Shown piece by piece: positions 1 through 7,688 of a DNA stretch of 61,615 nucleotides. Origin of the DNA: a bacterium (GTDB lineage: Bacteria > Krumholzibacteriota > Krumholzibacteriia > LZORAL124-64-63); assembly GCA_020049465.1 (NCBI GenBank), contig JAIFKS010000053.1, forward strand, positions 1 through 61,615, in the 5' to 3' direction. Every line of letters begins with the position of its first letter. The stretch's first letter is position 1. A model generated the notes under the pieces. It did no database searches. It saw only the letters and a list, made by a program, of their open reading frames with translations, and had not been told where the DNA came from. The position numbers and the translations under genes were made by a program.

Positions 1-118
1 GCTGGGTCGTGTAGCGCGGACCCACCGGCCAGCGTTGCGTCCACTGCGACCACGACCAGCCCAGCCCCGCCGAGGCCAGCAGCAGCGCGCAACCGACAAG
101 AACCAGGAGACGCCTCAT
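1..118 (-). CDS. mltG: Probable endolytic transglycosylase MltG, N-terminal end only
   Basis: Only the first 39 codons lie in the window; the gene runs off the left edge. The peptide begins MRRLLVLVGCALLLASAG and is a single hydrophobic N-terminal segment after two arginines, as expected for a membrane anchor or signal sequence. Its ATG overlaps the TGA of ruvX (ATGA), so it is translationally coupled. The name rests on context: in many bacteria mltG (YceG-like, which cleaves nascent peptidoglycan strands at the inner membrane) directly follows ruvX/yqgF. No catalytic part is visible, so the assignment is an inference. Confidence 0.5.
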   Translation of the reverse strand, partial: MRRLLVLVGCALLLASAGLGWSWSQWTQRWPVGPRYTTQ

Positions 119-606
119 GTTCCTGCTCCGGGTTCGTCGCCGCCGGAGCCGGCCGGGTCGGTTCTCCCGGCTGCCGAACGACGGTCGAGCCAGCCCTGCA
201 GGATCAGTTCGGCCGCCACCGCGTCCCGTTCGCCCTTGTCGCGTTCGGCCCGGCCACGTTCAGCCTGGCCGCGGCCGCGCCGCGCGTGCAGGAAGCGGTC
301 CGCTTCGCGGCTCGTGTAGCGTTCGTCCCACAGTTCGACGGGCACCGGCAGCGATGCGCGCAGGCGCTCCGCGAAGCGGCGGGCGCGGACCGCCGATTCG
401 CCCTCGCGCCCGTCGGCGGTCAGCGGCAGGCCCACGATCACGGCTTCCGCCCCTCGTTCGCGCACCAGCCGGGCCAGATGCTCCAGCACCGAACCGTCGC
501 GGCCCTCGATGTGGGTTTCCAGCGCGAACGCGAACGCCGCGTCCGGATCGCTGACGGCGATCCCGACGCGGCGCGTGCCGTGGTCGATGCCCAGATAGAC
601 GGGCAC
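115..606 (-). CDS. ruvX: RuvX/YqgF-family putative Holliday junction resolvase / rRNA-processing nuclease
   Basis: A 163-residue protein of the YqgF/RuvX family, an RNase H-fold nuclease linked to 16S rRNA 5' processing and, by older annotation, Holliday junction resolution. The signature start VYLGIDHGTRRVGIAVSD carries the first catalytic Asp, VIVGLPLTADGREG is the central conserved segment, and ELWDERYTSREAD is the third conserved motif. The start codon is GTG at 606, four bases after the stop of the anti-sigma-type ATPase gene; the 3' end overlaps the next start as ATGA. The tail after residue 125 is rich in Arg and Glu and longer than usual for the family (about 140 residues). Confidence 0.9.
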   Translation of the reverse strand: MPVYLGIDHGTRRVGIAVSDPDAAFAFALETHIEGRDGSVLEHLARLVRERGAEAVIVGLPLTADGREGESAVRARRFAERLRASLPVPVELWDERYTSREADRFLHARRGRGQAERGRAERDKGERDAVAAELILQGWLDRRSAAGRTDPAGSGGDEPGAGT

Positions 607-610
607 GGCC

Positions 611-1033
611 TCACTCAGGATCGGCGTCAGGGCCGATCTTCTTGACCAGGCGGGTCATGAACCGCCCGTCGACGTGCCGGCCGAATTCCATGGAGTCGGT
701 GAACTCGCGCATGATGAGGATGCCGCGGCCGCGCTGGCGCATCAGGTCTTCGCTGGGACGCCAGCCCACGTGGTCGAATCCCGGCCCCTGGTCCAGCACG
801 GTGATGGTGATGCCCTCTTCATCCAGATCGAACCAGATTTCGATGAACAGGTCGTCGGCCAGGTGGTTGCCGTGCTCCATGGCGTTGGTGCAGGCTTCGA
901 TGATGGCCGTGCCCAGTTCCTCGAGGCCGCGTTTGCCGCAGCCCATTTCGCCGCCGACTTCCAGCAGCACCACGTCCGGCACGCCCAGATATTCCATGCG
1001 GCTGGGAAGCCGCAATTCGACGCGGGTGCTCAT
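611..1033 (-). CDS. RsbW/SpoIIAB-like anti-sigma ATPase (HATPase_c_2)
   Basis: A 140-residue GHKL ATPase of the serine-kinase/anti-sigma family. The N box is EACTNAMEHGN (about residues 47-57), the G1 box is DQGPGFD and the G2 region is RGRGILIM, so the ATP site looks intact. No sensor or transmembrane part is present. Such proteins bind a sigma factor or other target and are released by an unphosphorylated STAS protein, which they phosphorylate. A STAS gene lies 22 bases upstream in the same transcript, making a classic partner-switching pair. No sigma factor gene is in the window, so the target is unknown. Confidence 0.85.
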   Translation of the reverse strand: MSTRVELRLPSRMEYLGVPDVVLLEVGGEMGCGKRGLEELGTAIIEACTNAMEHGNHLADDLFIEIWFDLDEEGITITVLDQGPGFDHVGWRPSEDLMRQRGRGILIMREFTDSMEFGRHVDGRFMTRLVKKIGPDADPE

Positions 1034-1055
1034 GCCCGTCCGCCTGTCCCGCGCC

Positions 1056-1394
1056 TCACGAGAAGCTCCGGACGGCTTCTTCCTCGTCCTGGAACGAGGC
1101 GAAGACCGTGTAGAGCTTGGACACGATGAAGATGTTCTCGATACGGTCGGAAACCTTCAGCAGTTTCAGTTCGCCGCCGCTCTTCTTGAGAGTCGTGTAG
1201 CCGGAGATCAGGATGCCCAGACCGGTGCTGTTGACCCAGCTGACCTTGTCCATGTTGACGATGACGTTGCGACAGCCCTCGTGGATGAGGGTCTTGAGCG
1301 TCTCGTCGAAGGCATCGGCGTCGGGGCCTCCCATGAGCTTGCCGCTCATCTCCAGGATGGCCACCCCGTCGCGCTTGCGTTCCTTGATCTTCAA
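1056..1394 (-). CDS. STAS-domain anti-anti-sigma factor (SpoIIAA/RsbV-like)
   Basis: A single STAS domain of about 112 residues. The phosphorylation-loop region KVSWVNSTGLGILIS carries the conserved Asn-Ser and is typical of SpoIIAA/RsbV proteins, where the Ser is phosphorylated by the partner kinase encoded next. I place the start at TTG 1394 (LKIKERKRDG), preceded by a GGCGGAAG-like ribosome site. A longer reading from GTG 1475 would begin inside the -10 box of a good promoter (1464-1492), so it cannot be the main start of that transcript. The gene opens the operon STAS - ATPase - ruvX - mltG. Confidence 0.85.
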   Translation of the reverse strand: MKIKERKRDGVAILEMSGKLMGGPDADAFDETLKTLIHEGCRNVIVNMDKVSWVNSTGLGILISGYTTLKKSGGELKLLKVSDRIENIFIVSKLYTVFASFQDEEEAVRSFS

Positions 1395-1463
1395 CGGCCG
1401 CTTCCGCCTTGCTGTGGTGTGCGCCGACCGCGGGTCCGGGCTGGGACCTCCGCCGCCCGGAAC

Positions 1464-1492
1464 AGGATAGGGCACCGGGTGGGTCCTGTCCA
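1464..1492 (-). promoter_or_regulatory. Sigma-70-type promoter for the STAS-ATPase-ruvX-mltG operon
   Basis: Read on the minus strand: -35 TGGACA (1492-1487, 5 of 6 matches), a 17-base spacer, and -10 TATCCT (1469-1464, 4 of 6). The predicted start near 1457 leaves a leader of about 60 bases before the TTG start of the STAS gene. It lies just after the start side of the rluD terminus, separating the partner-switch genes from the rluD-lspA group. Confidence 0.55.
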
Positions 1493-1496
1493 GAAT

Positions 1497-2495
1497 TCAG
1501 CCGTCGGCCGGAACCGGTGCGTCGCCCCCGCGCAACAGCTTCAGAGCCGCCGCGAAATCGGCCGGGAGCGGCGCCGTGAACGCCAGTTCGGCTTCGGTGA
1601 TCGGGTGCCGGAAATGCAGTTCCGCTGCGTGCAGCATCTGCCGGCTGATCAGCCGCGTCAACTGCTCGGCCACCCGTCGATCGGGGCCGTGCACGCCGCG
1701 GGCGCGGCCGTCGTCGCCGTACAGGGCGTCGCCCACCACCGGATGCCCGGCATGGCTGAAGTGGACCCGGATCTGGTGCGTGCGGCCGGTGGCCAGTTCG
1801 ACCCGGCTCAACTGCGCGAATCCGTAGTCCTCCAGCACGCGGTAGCGCGTCAGCGCCTGCCGCCCGCCGGGCACGACCGCCATGCGCTGCCGCCGGCGCG
1901 GATCGCGGGCCACCGGCCAGTCCAGGTCGCCCGCGTCGCTGTTCCAGCGTCCCCAGCTGATCGCCAGGTAGATGCGTCCCATCCGGCGATCCTGCAGCTG
2001 CGCCGCCAGACGCCGGTGCGCAAGTTCGTCCAGCGCCACGACCAGCAGTCCGCTCGTGTCGCGGTCCAGGCGGTGCACGATGCCCGGCCGCAGCGGGTCG
2101 CCGCCGGCCGCGAACGGCCCCTGGCGGTGGAGCAGTGCGTTGACCAGCGTGCCGTCCGGATGGCCGACCGCCGGGTGCACGACCAGCCCGACCGGCTTGT
2201 TCACCACGATCAGGTGTTCGTCCTCCCAGACGACATCCAGGTCGATGGCCTGCGGTTCGGCGCTGAGCGCCGGACGCGGAGCCGACACGAACACCACCTG
2301 CTGGCCGGCGTGCAGCCGGAAGCTCGCCGGGCGCGCGCGGCCGTCCACCAGCACGGCGCCCTCGTGCTCCAGGTCCGCGCGCACGCGGCTGCGCGAAAGG
2401 TCCGGGCAGCGACCGGCCAGGAACACGTCCAGGCGCAGGCCCTCATCTTCGGGTCCGGCCGTGAAGGAACGGGGTTGCGTCCCGGCGTCAGACAT
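1497..2495 (-). CDS. rluD: RluA/RluD-family 23S rRNA pseudouridine synthase
   Basis: 332 residues. An N-terminal S4 RNA-binding domain (about residues 17-75, RLDVFLAGRCPDLSRSRVRA) is followed by the catalytic domain. The HRLDRDTSGLLVVA motif contains the catalytic Asp, and GRTHQIRVHFSHAGHPVVGD is the second family signature. RluD modifies helix 69 of 23S rRNA; the close paralogue RluC cannot be ruled out, but the S4 domain plus the position right after lspA fits the common lspA-rluD order. It overlaps the end of lspA by 8 bases. Confidence 0.9.
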   Translation of the reverse strand: MSDAGTQPRSFTAGPEDEGLRLDVFLAGRCPDLSRSRVRADLEHEGAVLVDGRARPASFRLHAGQQVVFVSAPRPALSAEPQAIDLDVVWEDEHLIVVNKPVGLVVHPAVGHPDGTLVNALLHRQGPFAAGGDPLRPGIVHRLDRDTSGLLVVALDELAHRRLAAQLQDRRMGRIYLAISWGRWNSDAGDLDWPVARDPRRRQRMAVVPGGRQALTRYRVLEDYGFAQLSRVELATGRTHQIRVHFSHAGHPVVGDALYGDDGRARGVHGPDRRVAEQLTRLISRQMLHAAELHFRHPITEAELAFTAPLPADFAAALKLLRGGDAPVPADG

Positions 2496-3054
2496 CGGAC
2501 GGCCGTTCGCCCGGCGCCGGAACCGGAGCCGGCGGAACCGACGGCTCGGCCGGCGCCGCGTCGGGCTGCCTGCCCGCCGAACCGGCCGCCTTGTCCTCGC
2601 GCAGCAGGCTCAGGAACAGCGCCGCGCCGCCCAGGCTGACGCCGATGTCCGCCACGTTGAACGTGTAGAAGCGGTTGGCACCGATGCCGAGGTCGATGAA
2701 ATCGACCACCAGGCCGTTGTAGAAGACGCGGTCGATGAGATTGCCGAGCGCCCCGCCCAGGATGGCCGCCATGGCGCCCAGACGGACCGGCCGACGCGGC
2801 CGGCTGGTCAGGTAGAGATAGACGAGGAAGACAGCCGCGGCGAAGCTGACGCCCACCAGCACCCAGCGGCCGACCGGGAACAGGCCCATGGCCGCGCCGG
2901 GGTTGCGGACGTAGATGAACCGCGCGAAATCACCGATCACCTCGACTTGCCCACGCAGCGTCTCCACGTTGGCCAGGACCAGGCGTTTGGAGACGAAATC
3001 GACGATCAGGACGAGCGGCGCCCAGTACCAGGGCCGCCACAGGCGAAGCTGCAT
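2488..3054 (-). CDS. lspA: Lipoprotein signal peptidase LspA
   Basis: Prolipoprotein signal peptidase II, an inner-membrane aspartyl protease that removes signal peptides from lipidated lipoproteins. The 188-residue form starting at ATG 3054 (MQLRLWRPWY) fits the family, and this ATG overlaps the TGA of the upstream zinc-finger gene (TGATG). Four hydrophobic segments are visible. The two catalytic Asp motifs are GNLIDRVFY and FNVADIGVSLG, and RNPGAAMGLF is the conserved periplasmic segment. A C-terminal tail of about 35 residues rich in Pro and Ala is extra. Upstream in-frame residues from 3150 are not membrane-protein-like and lie inside the preceding gene, so I exclude them. Confidence 0.93.
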   Translation of the reverse strand: MQLRLWRPWYWAPLVLIVDFVSKRLVLANVETLRGQVEVIGDFARFIYVRNPGAAMGLFPVGRWVLVGVSFAAAVFLVYLYLTSRPRRPVRLGAMAAILGGALGNLIDRVFYNGLVVDFIDLGIGANRFYTFNVADIGVSLGGAALFLSLLREDKAAGSAGRQPDAAPAEPSVPPAPVPAPGERPSDV

Positions 3055-3428
3055 CAAGCTTCCTCCGCCTCTTCCTTCTCTTTGCATTCGATGCACAGGC
3101 GCGTGTACGGCAGGCGCTTGAGCCGTTCGGGAGCGATCAGCTTGGTGCATTCGAGGCAGCGCCCGTAGGTCCCGTCCTCGATGCGCCCCAGCGCCTCTTC
3201 GATGCTGTACAGATAACGGCCCTCGGCATTGGCGAACTTGATGGTCGTCTCGTAGAGGAACTCGTCCGAACCCTGGTCGGCCATGTGGTTCGAATGCGCC
3301 TTGCCCGTTTCCAGCCCGGACAGGTCGGTGTGCTTGATGACCTTCTCGTGCTGCGCGAGCGACTGCATGACGCGGTCCTTCTCGTCCTGCAGCAGCTTGC
3401 GGAATCTTTGGAGATCAGTCTTGCGCAT
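3054..3428 (-). CDS. dksA: DksA/TraR-type C4 zinc-finger protein
   Basis: 124 residues with a coiled-coil N-terminal half (MRKTDLQRFRKLLQDEKDRV) and a C-terminal four-Cys zinc finger, CLECTKLIAPERLKRLPYTR followed by CIEC. DksA-family proteins enter the RNA polymerase secondary channel and work with ppGpp; many lineages instead have shorter general-stress versions, so the exact role is open. A strong ribosome site GGGAGGA sits 6 bases before the ATG. The gene lies 20 bases after ileS and directly before lspA, an order seen in several Gram-negative phyla. Confidence 0.85.
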   Translation of the reverse strand: MRKTDLQRFRKLLQDEKDRVMQSLAQHEKVIKHTDLSGLETGKAHSNHMADQGSDEFLYETTIKFANAEGRYLYSIEEALGRIEDGTYGRCLECTKLIAPERLKRLPYTRLCIECKEKEEAEEA

Positions 3429-3448
3429 AACGTTCCTCCCGAGTGGCG

Positions 3449-6400
3449 TTACACCCGATCCAGGGCGATGCCAATCTCGCTCGCGTCCAGTTGGAAGACC
3501 TCTTTATAAGGCAATTCACGTGTCGAAGCAACGGTCACGGCCAGCGTTTCGGCGGCGATCCGGGCCGCATGCCTGGCCACCGCCGCCAGGACAGCATCCG
3601 GGCCGGTGATCGCCAGCTCGATGCGGTCCGAAACCTCCAGCCCGCTCGTCTTGCGCAGGTTCTGCACCTTGTTGATGATCTCGCGGCAAAGCCCCTCGGC
3701 CCGCAGTTCGTCGGTCAGGGTGGTGTCCAGCGCCACGGTCAGCCCCCCGGCGGCCGTCGCCACGAACGGGGGCACCCCCTCCTCGACCACCTGGATCTCC
3801 TCGAAGCCCATCTCGACCCCGGCGCCTTCGACCGGCAGCGAGATCCGGCCCTCGGCCCGCAGCCGCATGATGTCGCCCGGGCTCATCGCGGTGATGGCCG
3901 CGGCGGCCGCCGGCGCCTGCTTGCCGAAGCGCGGGCCCAGCGCCCGGAAGTTGGCCTTGGCCGACAGCAGCACCACTTCGCGCGGGTCGGCGACCAGACC
4001 CAGTTCCTTGACGTTCAGTTCGTCGGCCACGTAGCCGCACAACAGGGGATCGGCCAGCAGTGCCGCCGCCCGCCCGTCGTCGCTGTGCAGCAGCAGCCGG
4101 CCCAGCGGCTGGCGCGTCTTGAGCGCCGCGTCCTGGCGCACGCTGCGACCGAGCCCGACCACGGTCTGCGCCGCGGCCATCGCCTCTTCCAGCGCGCGGT
4201 CGACCAGGGCCGGATCCACGGCCGGGAATTCCTGCAGATGGACCGAGGCTTCCGGATCGCGGTGCGCGGTCAGGCTGCGGTAGATTTCTTCAGCGGTGAA
4301 CGGCACAAACGGCGCCAGCAGGCGCAGCGTGGACTCCAGCACCGTGTACAGCGTGGCGAACGCCGCGCGCTTGTCGGCGGTGTCGCCCGCGCCCGTGCCG
4401 TCGCCCTTCCAGAACCGGCGACGGCTCAGCCGCACGTACCAGTTGCTGACGTCGTCCAGCACGAACGCGCCCAGCGTCTTGGCGGCGCGGCTCAGGTGCA
4501 GCGCCTCCAGGTCTTCGCGCACGCTGGCGGTCACGCCCTGCAGGCGGGCCAGGATCCAGCGGTCCAGCAGGTCGGTCGTGGCGACCGGTTCGGCATCGGG
4601 CACGAACCCGTCCAGGTTCGCGTACAGCGAGAAGAACGCGTACGTGTTCTCAAGCGTGGCCAGCAGCTTCCGCTGCGCCTCCTTGACGCCCTCGCGGTCA
4701 AAGCGCGTCGGCATCCAGACCGGGCTGCAGCTGACCATGTACCAGCGCAGCGGATCGGCCCCTTCTTCCCGCATGATGGCCATGGGGTCGACGGTGTTGC
4801 CGATGCTCTTGGACATCTTCTTGCCCTTTTTATCCAGGATCAGCTCGTTCACCAGGCAGCTCTTGTAGCTGCTCCGGCCGGTCAGGAACGTGCTGATGAC
4901 GAGCATCGTGTAGAACCAGCCGCGCGTCTGGTCGATGCCCTCGCTGATGAAGTCGGCCGGATACTGGCTCTCGAACAACTCCCGGTTCTCGAAGGGATAG
5001 TGGTACTGCGCGAACGGCATGCTGCCCGAGTCGAACCAGCAGTCGATGACCTCGCTGGTGCGGCGCATCGTGCCCGTGCAGCCGTCCAGACGGCAGGGGA
5101 ACTCGAGCCTGTCCACGTGCGGCCGGTGCAGGTCCAGCGCCGACTGGTCGCTGCCGGTCAGTTCGCCCAGTTCGGCGCGCGTGCAGGGCAGATGCTGGTG
5201 GCCGCAGACATCGCACAGCCAGACGTTCAGCGGCGTGCCCCAGAACCGGTTGCGGCTCAGGCTCCAGTCGATGGCCCCGGACAGCCAGTTGCCGAAACGG
5301 CCGGAGCCGACTTCGGGCGGCGCCCAGGTGATCGACTGGTTGGCCTCCACGAGCTGGTCGCGCATGGCGCTGGTGCGGATGAACCAGCTGGGCGTGGCCA
5401 GGTAGATCAGCGGGTTGTCGCAGCGGTCGTGGTACGGGTACTCGTGCGTGTAGGTCTCTTCGGACAGCAGCGAGCCCTGTTCCGCCAGGTGGCGGATGAT
5501 CTTCCGGTCGGCGGCCTTGACGTTCAGCCCCGCCCAGGGCGTGACCTCGGCGGTGAACTGGCCGTTGGCGTCGACCGGCCTCAGGAAGGCCAGGCCTTCG
5601 CGAACGCCGGCCTGGTAGTCGTCCTCGCCGAACGCCGGCGCCAGGTGCACGATGCCGGTGCCCGATTCGAGCGTCACGAAGTCGGCGGCCACGACCACGA
5701 AGGCGCGGCCCTCGACGGGCGTCACGAACGGCAGCAGCTGCTCGTAGGCGCGGCCCACCAGGTCGGCGCCGCGGCAGGTGCCCAGCACCTCCACCTCGCC
5801 GAGCGCCTCGAGCACCGGCAGCCGCGCCTCGGCCAGGATCAGCGTCTGCCCCCCGAAGCGCACGCGCGCGTAGGTGAAGTCGCGGCCGACGGCGAGCGCC
5901 ACGTTCGACGGCAGCGTCCACGGCGTGGTGGTCCAGGTGACGAAATACTCTTCCGCGCCGCCCTCGACGTCCTTCGCCTTCAGCTTCACGTAGACGCTCG
6001 GATCGGAGACCGTGCGGTAGCTGTTGGCCATCTCGTGGCTGCTCAGCGGCGTGGCGCACACCGGGCAGTACGGCACCACCTTGTGTCCCTGGTAGAGCAT
6101 GCCCTTGGCGTGGAACTGGCCGAGGATCCACCACACCGATTCGATGTAGTCGTTGTCGTAGGTGATGTACGGGTGTTCGAGGTCGACCCAGTAGCCCACG
6201 CGCTCGGTGAACTCGTCCCAGACTTCCTTGCACGACCACACGCTCTGCCGGCACTTGTCGTTGAAGGGCTCGAGCCCGAAGTCGACGATGGCCTGCGCGC
6301 CCTGGATGCCCAGCTGCTTCTCGACCGACCGTTCGACCGGCAGCCCGTGCGTGTCCCAGCCCGCCTTGCGCACCACCCGGTGGCCGGTCATGGTCTTGTA

Positions 6401-6643
6401 CCGGCACATGAGGTCCTTGCACAGGCGCGCCATCACATGATGCACGCCCGGCATGCCGTTGGCCGTCGGCGGACCCTCGTAGAACACCCAGTCCGGGCAG
6501 CCTTCGCGGAGGGCGATGCTGCGCCGGAACGTGTCGTGCCGGCGCCAGAAGGCGCTGATCAGCTCTTCGGAATGGGCGTCATGGAATTTGCGGGCCAGGG
6601 CCGGATACAGCGGCGCGCGCGGCGGACGATCGTCGGCGGACAT
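3449..6643 (-). CDS. ileS: Isoleucyl-tRNA synthetase (eukaryote-like type)
   Basis: 1064 residues, a class I aminoacyl-tRNA synthetase charging tRNA-Ile. The ATP-binding signatures are PPTANGMPGVHHVM (residues 59-71, GVHH in place of HIGH) and KKGKKMSKSIGN (about 604-615). GWDTHGLPVE is the family tRNA/Ile motif and the CP1 editing domain is present (TTPWTLPSNVALAVG). GMPGVHH and the long C-terminal region after the anticodon domain (DVSNWYVRLSRRRFW) are typical of the type-2 group that includes eukaryotic and Bacteroidetes enzymes. The start ATG at 6643 has GAGGGG about 13 bases upstream, rather far. No T-box leader is visible in the 66 bases before it. Confidence 0.95.
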   Translation of the reverse strand: MSADDRPPRAPLYPALARKFHDAHSEELISAFWRRHDTFRRSIALREGCPDWVFYEGPPTANGMPGVHHVMARLCKDLMCRYKTMTGHRVVRKAGWDTHGLPVERSVEKQLGIQGAQAIVDFGLEPFNDKCRQSVWSCKEVWDEFTERVGYWVDLEHPYITYDNDYIESVWWILGQFHAKGMLYQGHKVVPYCPVCATPLSSHEMANSYRTVSDPSVYVKLKAKDVEGGAEEYFVTWTTTPWTLPSNVALAVGRDFTYARVRFGGQTLILAEARLPVLEALGEVEVLGTCRGADLVGRAYEQLLPFVTPVEGRAFVVVAADFVTLESGTGIVHLAPAFGEDDYQAGVREGLAFLRPVDANGQFTAEVTPWAGLNVKAADRKIIRHLAEQGSLLSEETYTHEYPYHDRCDNPLIYLATPSWFIRTSAMRDQLVEANQSITWAPPEVGSGRFGNWLSGAIDWSLSRNRFWGTPLNVWLCDVCGHQHLPCTRAELGELTGSDQSALDLHRPHVDRLEFPCRLDGCTGTMRRTSEVIDCWFDSGSMPFAQYHYPFENRELFESQYPADFISEGIDQTRGWFYTMLVISTFLTGRSSYKSCLVNELILDKKGKKMSKSIGNTVDPMAIMREEGADPLRWYMVSCSPVWMPTRFDREGVKEAQRKLLATLENTYAFFSLYANLDGFVPDAEPVATTDLLDRWILARLQGVTASVREDLEALHLSRAAKTLGAFVLDDVSNWYVRLSRRRFWKGDGTGAGDTADKRAAFATLYTVLESTLRLLAPFVPFTAEEIYRSLTAHRDPEASVHLQEFPAVDPALVDRALEEAMAAAQTVVGLGRSVRQDAALKTRQPLGRLLLHSDDGRAAALLADPLLCGYVADELNVKELGLVADPREVVLLSAKANFRALGPRFGKQAPAAAAAITAMSPGDIMRLRAEGRISLPVEGAGVEMGFEEIQVVEEGVPPFVATAAGGLTVALDTTLTDELRAEGLCREIINKVQNLRKTSGLEVSDRIELAITGPDAVLAAVARHAARIAAETLAVTVASTRELPYKEVFQLDASEIGIALDRV

Positions 6644-6709
6644 GGGCTGGATACGTCCCCTCTGGCTGTGTCCTGTAGGCGGCGTCGGCGACGATGGCCG
6701 ATGCCGGGG

Positions 6710-7537
6710 TCAGAATCGGGCGGCCGCCAGGAATCCGGTCACCAGCTTCTCCAGCCGGGGCTGGGTCTCGTTGGCCACCCGGATGATCTCGTTCACGTCG
6801 GCCGGCTTCAGCGCATCGGGGAAGCAGGCGTCCGTCACCACGGACAGCCCCACCACCCGCATCCCGCCGTGCACCGCGGCCAGGCATTCAGGAACGCTGG
6901 ACATGCCCACGGTGTCGGCGCCGATCGCGCGCAGGAATCGGTATTCGGCGCCGGTCTCCAGGTTCGGTCCCGCCACCGCGACGTACACGGCGCGCTTGAG
7001 CGCCAGACCGTTCTTCAGCGCCACCTGCTCCATGCACTCGAGGAAACCGCGGTCGTACGGCGCCGACATGTCGGGAAAGCGCGGCCCCAGCCGGTCGTCG
7101 TTGTCCCCGATGAGCGGGTTGTCGCCCATCAGGTTGATGTGGTCGGTCATGACCGTGATGTCGCCCGGCGCCAGGTGAGGGTTCATGCCGCCGACGGCGT
7201 TGCTCATCAACAGCGCGCCGCAACCCAGGGCCTTCATCACACGCACGGGCAGCGCCACCTGCCTCATCGTGTAGCCCTCATAGAAGTGGATCCGGCCCTG
7301 CATCGCCATGACCCGGCGGCCGCCCAGGGTGCCCAGGATGAGCTGGCCGGCGTGGCTCTCGGCCGTCGACTCCATGAAATGGGGCACGTCGCCGTAGGGG
7401 ATCACGCAGGCGGGCTCGATCCGGTGACCCAGATCGCCCAGTCCGGTGCCCAGGATCAGCCCGATCTCGGGCTGAAAATCGGTGCGCGCCCTGATGAAGG
7501 CGGCGGCTTCTTGGATTTGTGTCCAGTAGGCGCTCAC
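6710..7537 (-). CDS. punA: Purine nucleoside phosphorylase (trimeric class)
   Basis: 275 residues; phosphorolysis of inosine/guanosine-type nucleosides to base plus ribose-1-phosphate in purine salvage. The phosphate-binding start ILGTGLGDLG, QGRIHFYEGYTMRQV, SNAVGGMNPHLAPGD and GPNLETGAEYRFLR are family motifs, with the base-site Glu and Met in the last stretch. I choose GTG 7537 because AGAGGA lies 6-7 bases upstream and the length matches the roughly 270-residue trimeric family; the upstream in-frame extension to 7621 runs through a promoter-like site and low-complexity Ala. It is followed by ileS after 66 bases. Confidence 0.9.
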   Translation of the reverse strand: MSAYWTQIQEAAAFIRARTDFQPEIGLILGTGLGDLGHRIEPACVIPYGDVPHFMESTAESHAGQLILGTLGGRRVMAMQGRIHFYEGYTMRQVALPVRVMKALGCGALLMSNAVGGMNPHLAPGDITVMTDHINLMGDNPLIGDNDDRLGPRFPDMSAPYDRGFLECMEQVALKNGLALKRAVYVAVAGPNLETGAEYRFLRAIGADTVGMSSVPECLAAVHGGMRVVGLSVVTDACFPDALKPADVNEIIRVANETQPRLEKLVTGFLAAARF

Positions 7538-7595
7538 GGTGTTCCTCTTTCGGGCCGCGGCGGCCGCCAGGTTCGCGGCCGCGCTCGGGCGTGAC

Positions 7596-7624
7596 AAACT
7601 AGCATGCCCCCGCAGGCCCACAAA
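7596..7624 (-). promoter_or_regulatory. Possible promoter for the purine nucleoside phosphorylase gene
   Basis: Minus strand: a weak -35 TTTGTG (7624-7619), 17-base spacer, and an extended -10 TGC-TAGTTT (-10 box 7601-7596). It sits directly after the divIVA terminator and about 60 bases before the GTG start. The hexamers are poor matches, so this is a candidate only. Confidence 0.3.
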
Positions 7625-7626
7625 GG

Positions 7627-7657
7627 AAAAAGGGCGGGGGGCGCCTCAGCGCCCCCC
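7627..7657 (-). terminator. Rho-independent terminator after divIVA
   Basis: On the minus strand GGGGGGCGC (7657-7649 side) pairs with GCGCCCCCC across a 4-base loop, a perfect 9-bp GC stem, followed directly by CCCTTTTTCC. It lies about 30 bases after the divIVA stop and separates it from pnp. Confidence 0.75.
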
Positions 7658-7688
7658 CACCCGGGTCCCGGCTGTCGGCCAGGCCCCG

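Noticed and set aside
3443..7594. A 1383-codon open frame on the plus strand opposite ileS and pnp
   Set aside because: Its product is Arg/His/Gln/Ala-rich with no motif, and it mirrors the real genes; GC-rich codons create such antisense frames. The same holds for the long frames at 27220-30237, 31877-34771 and 34823-39271.
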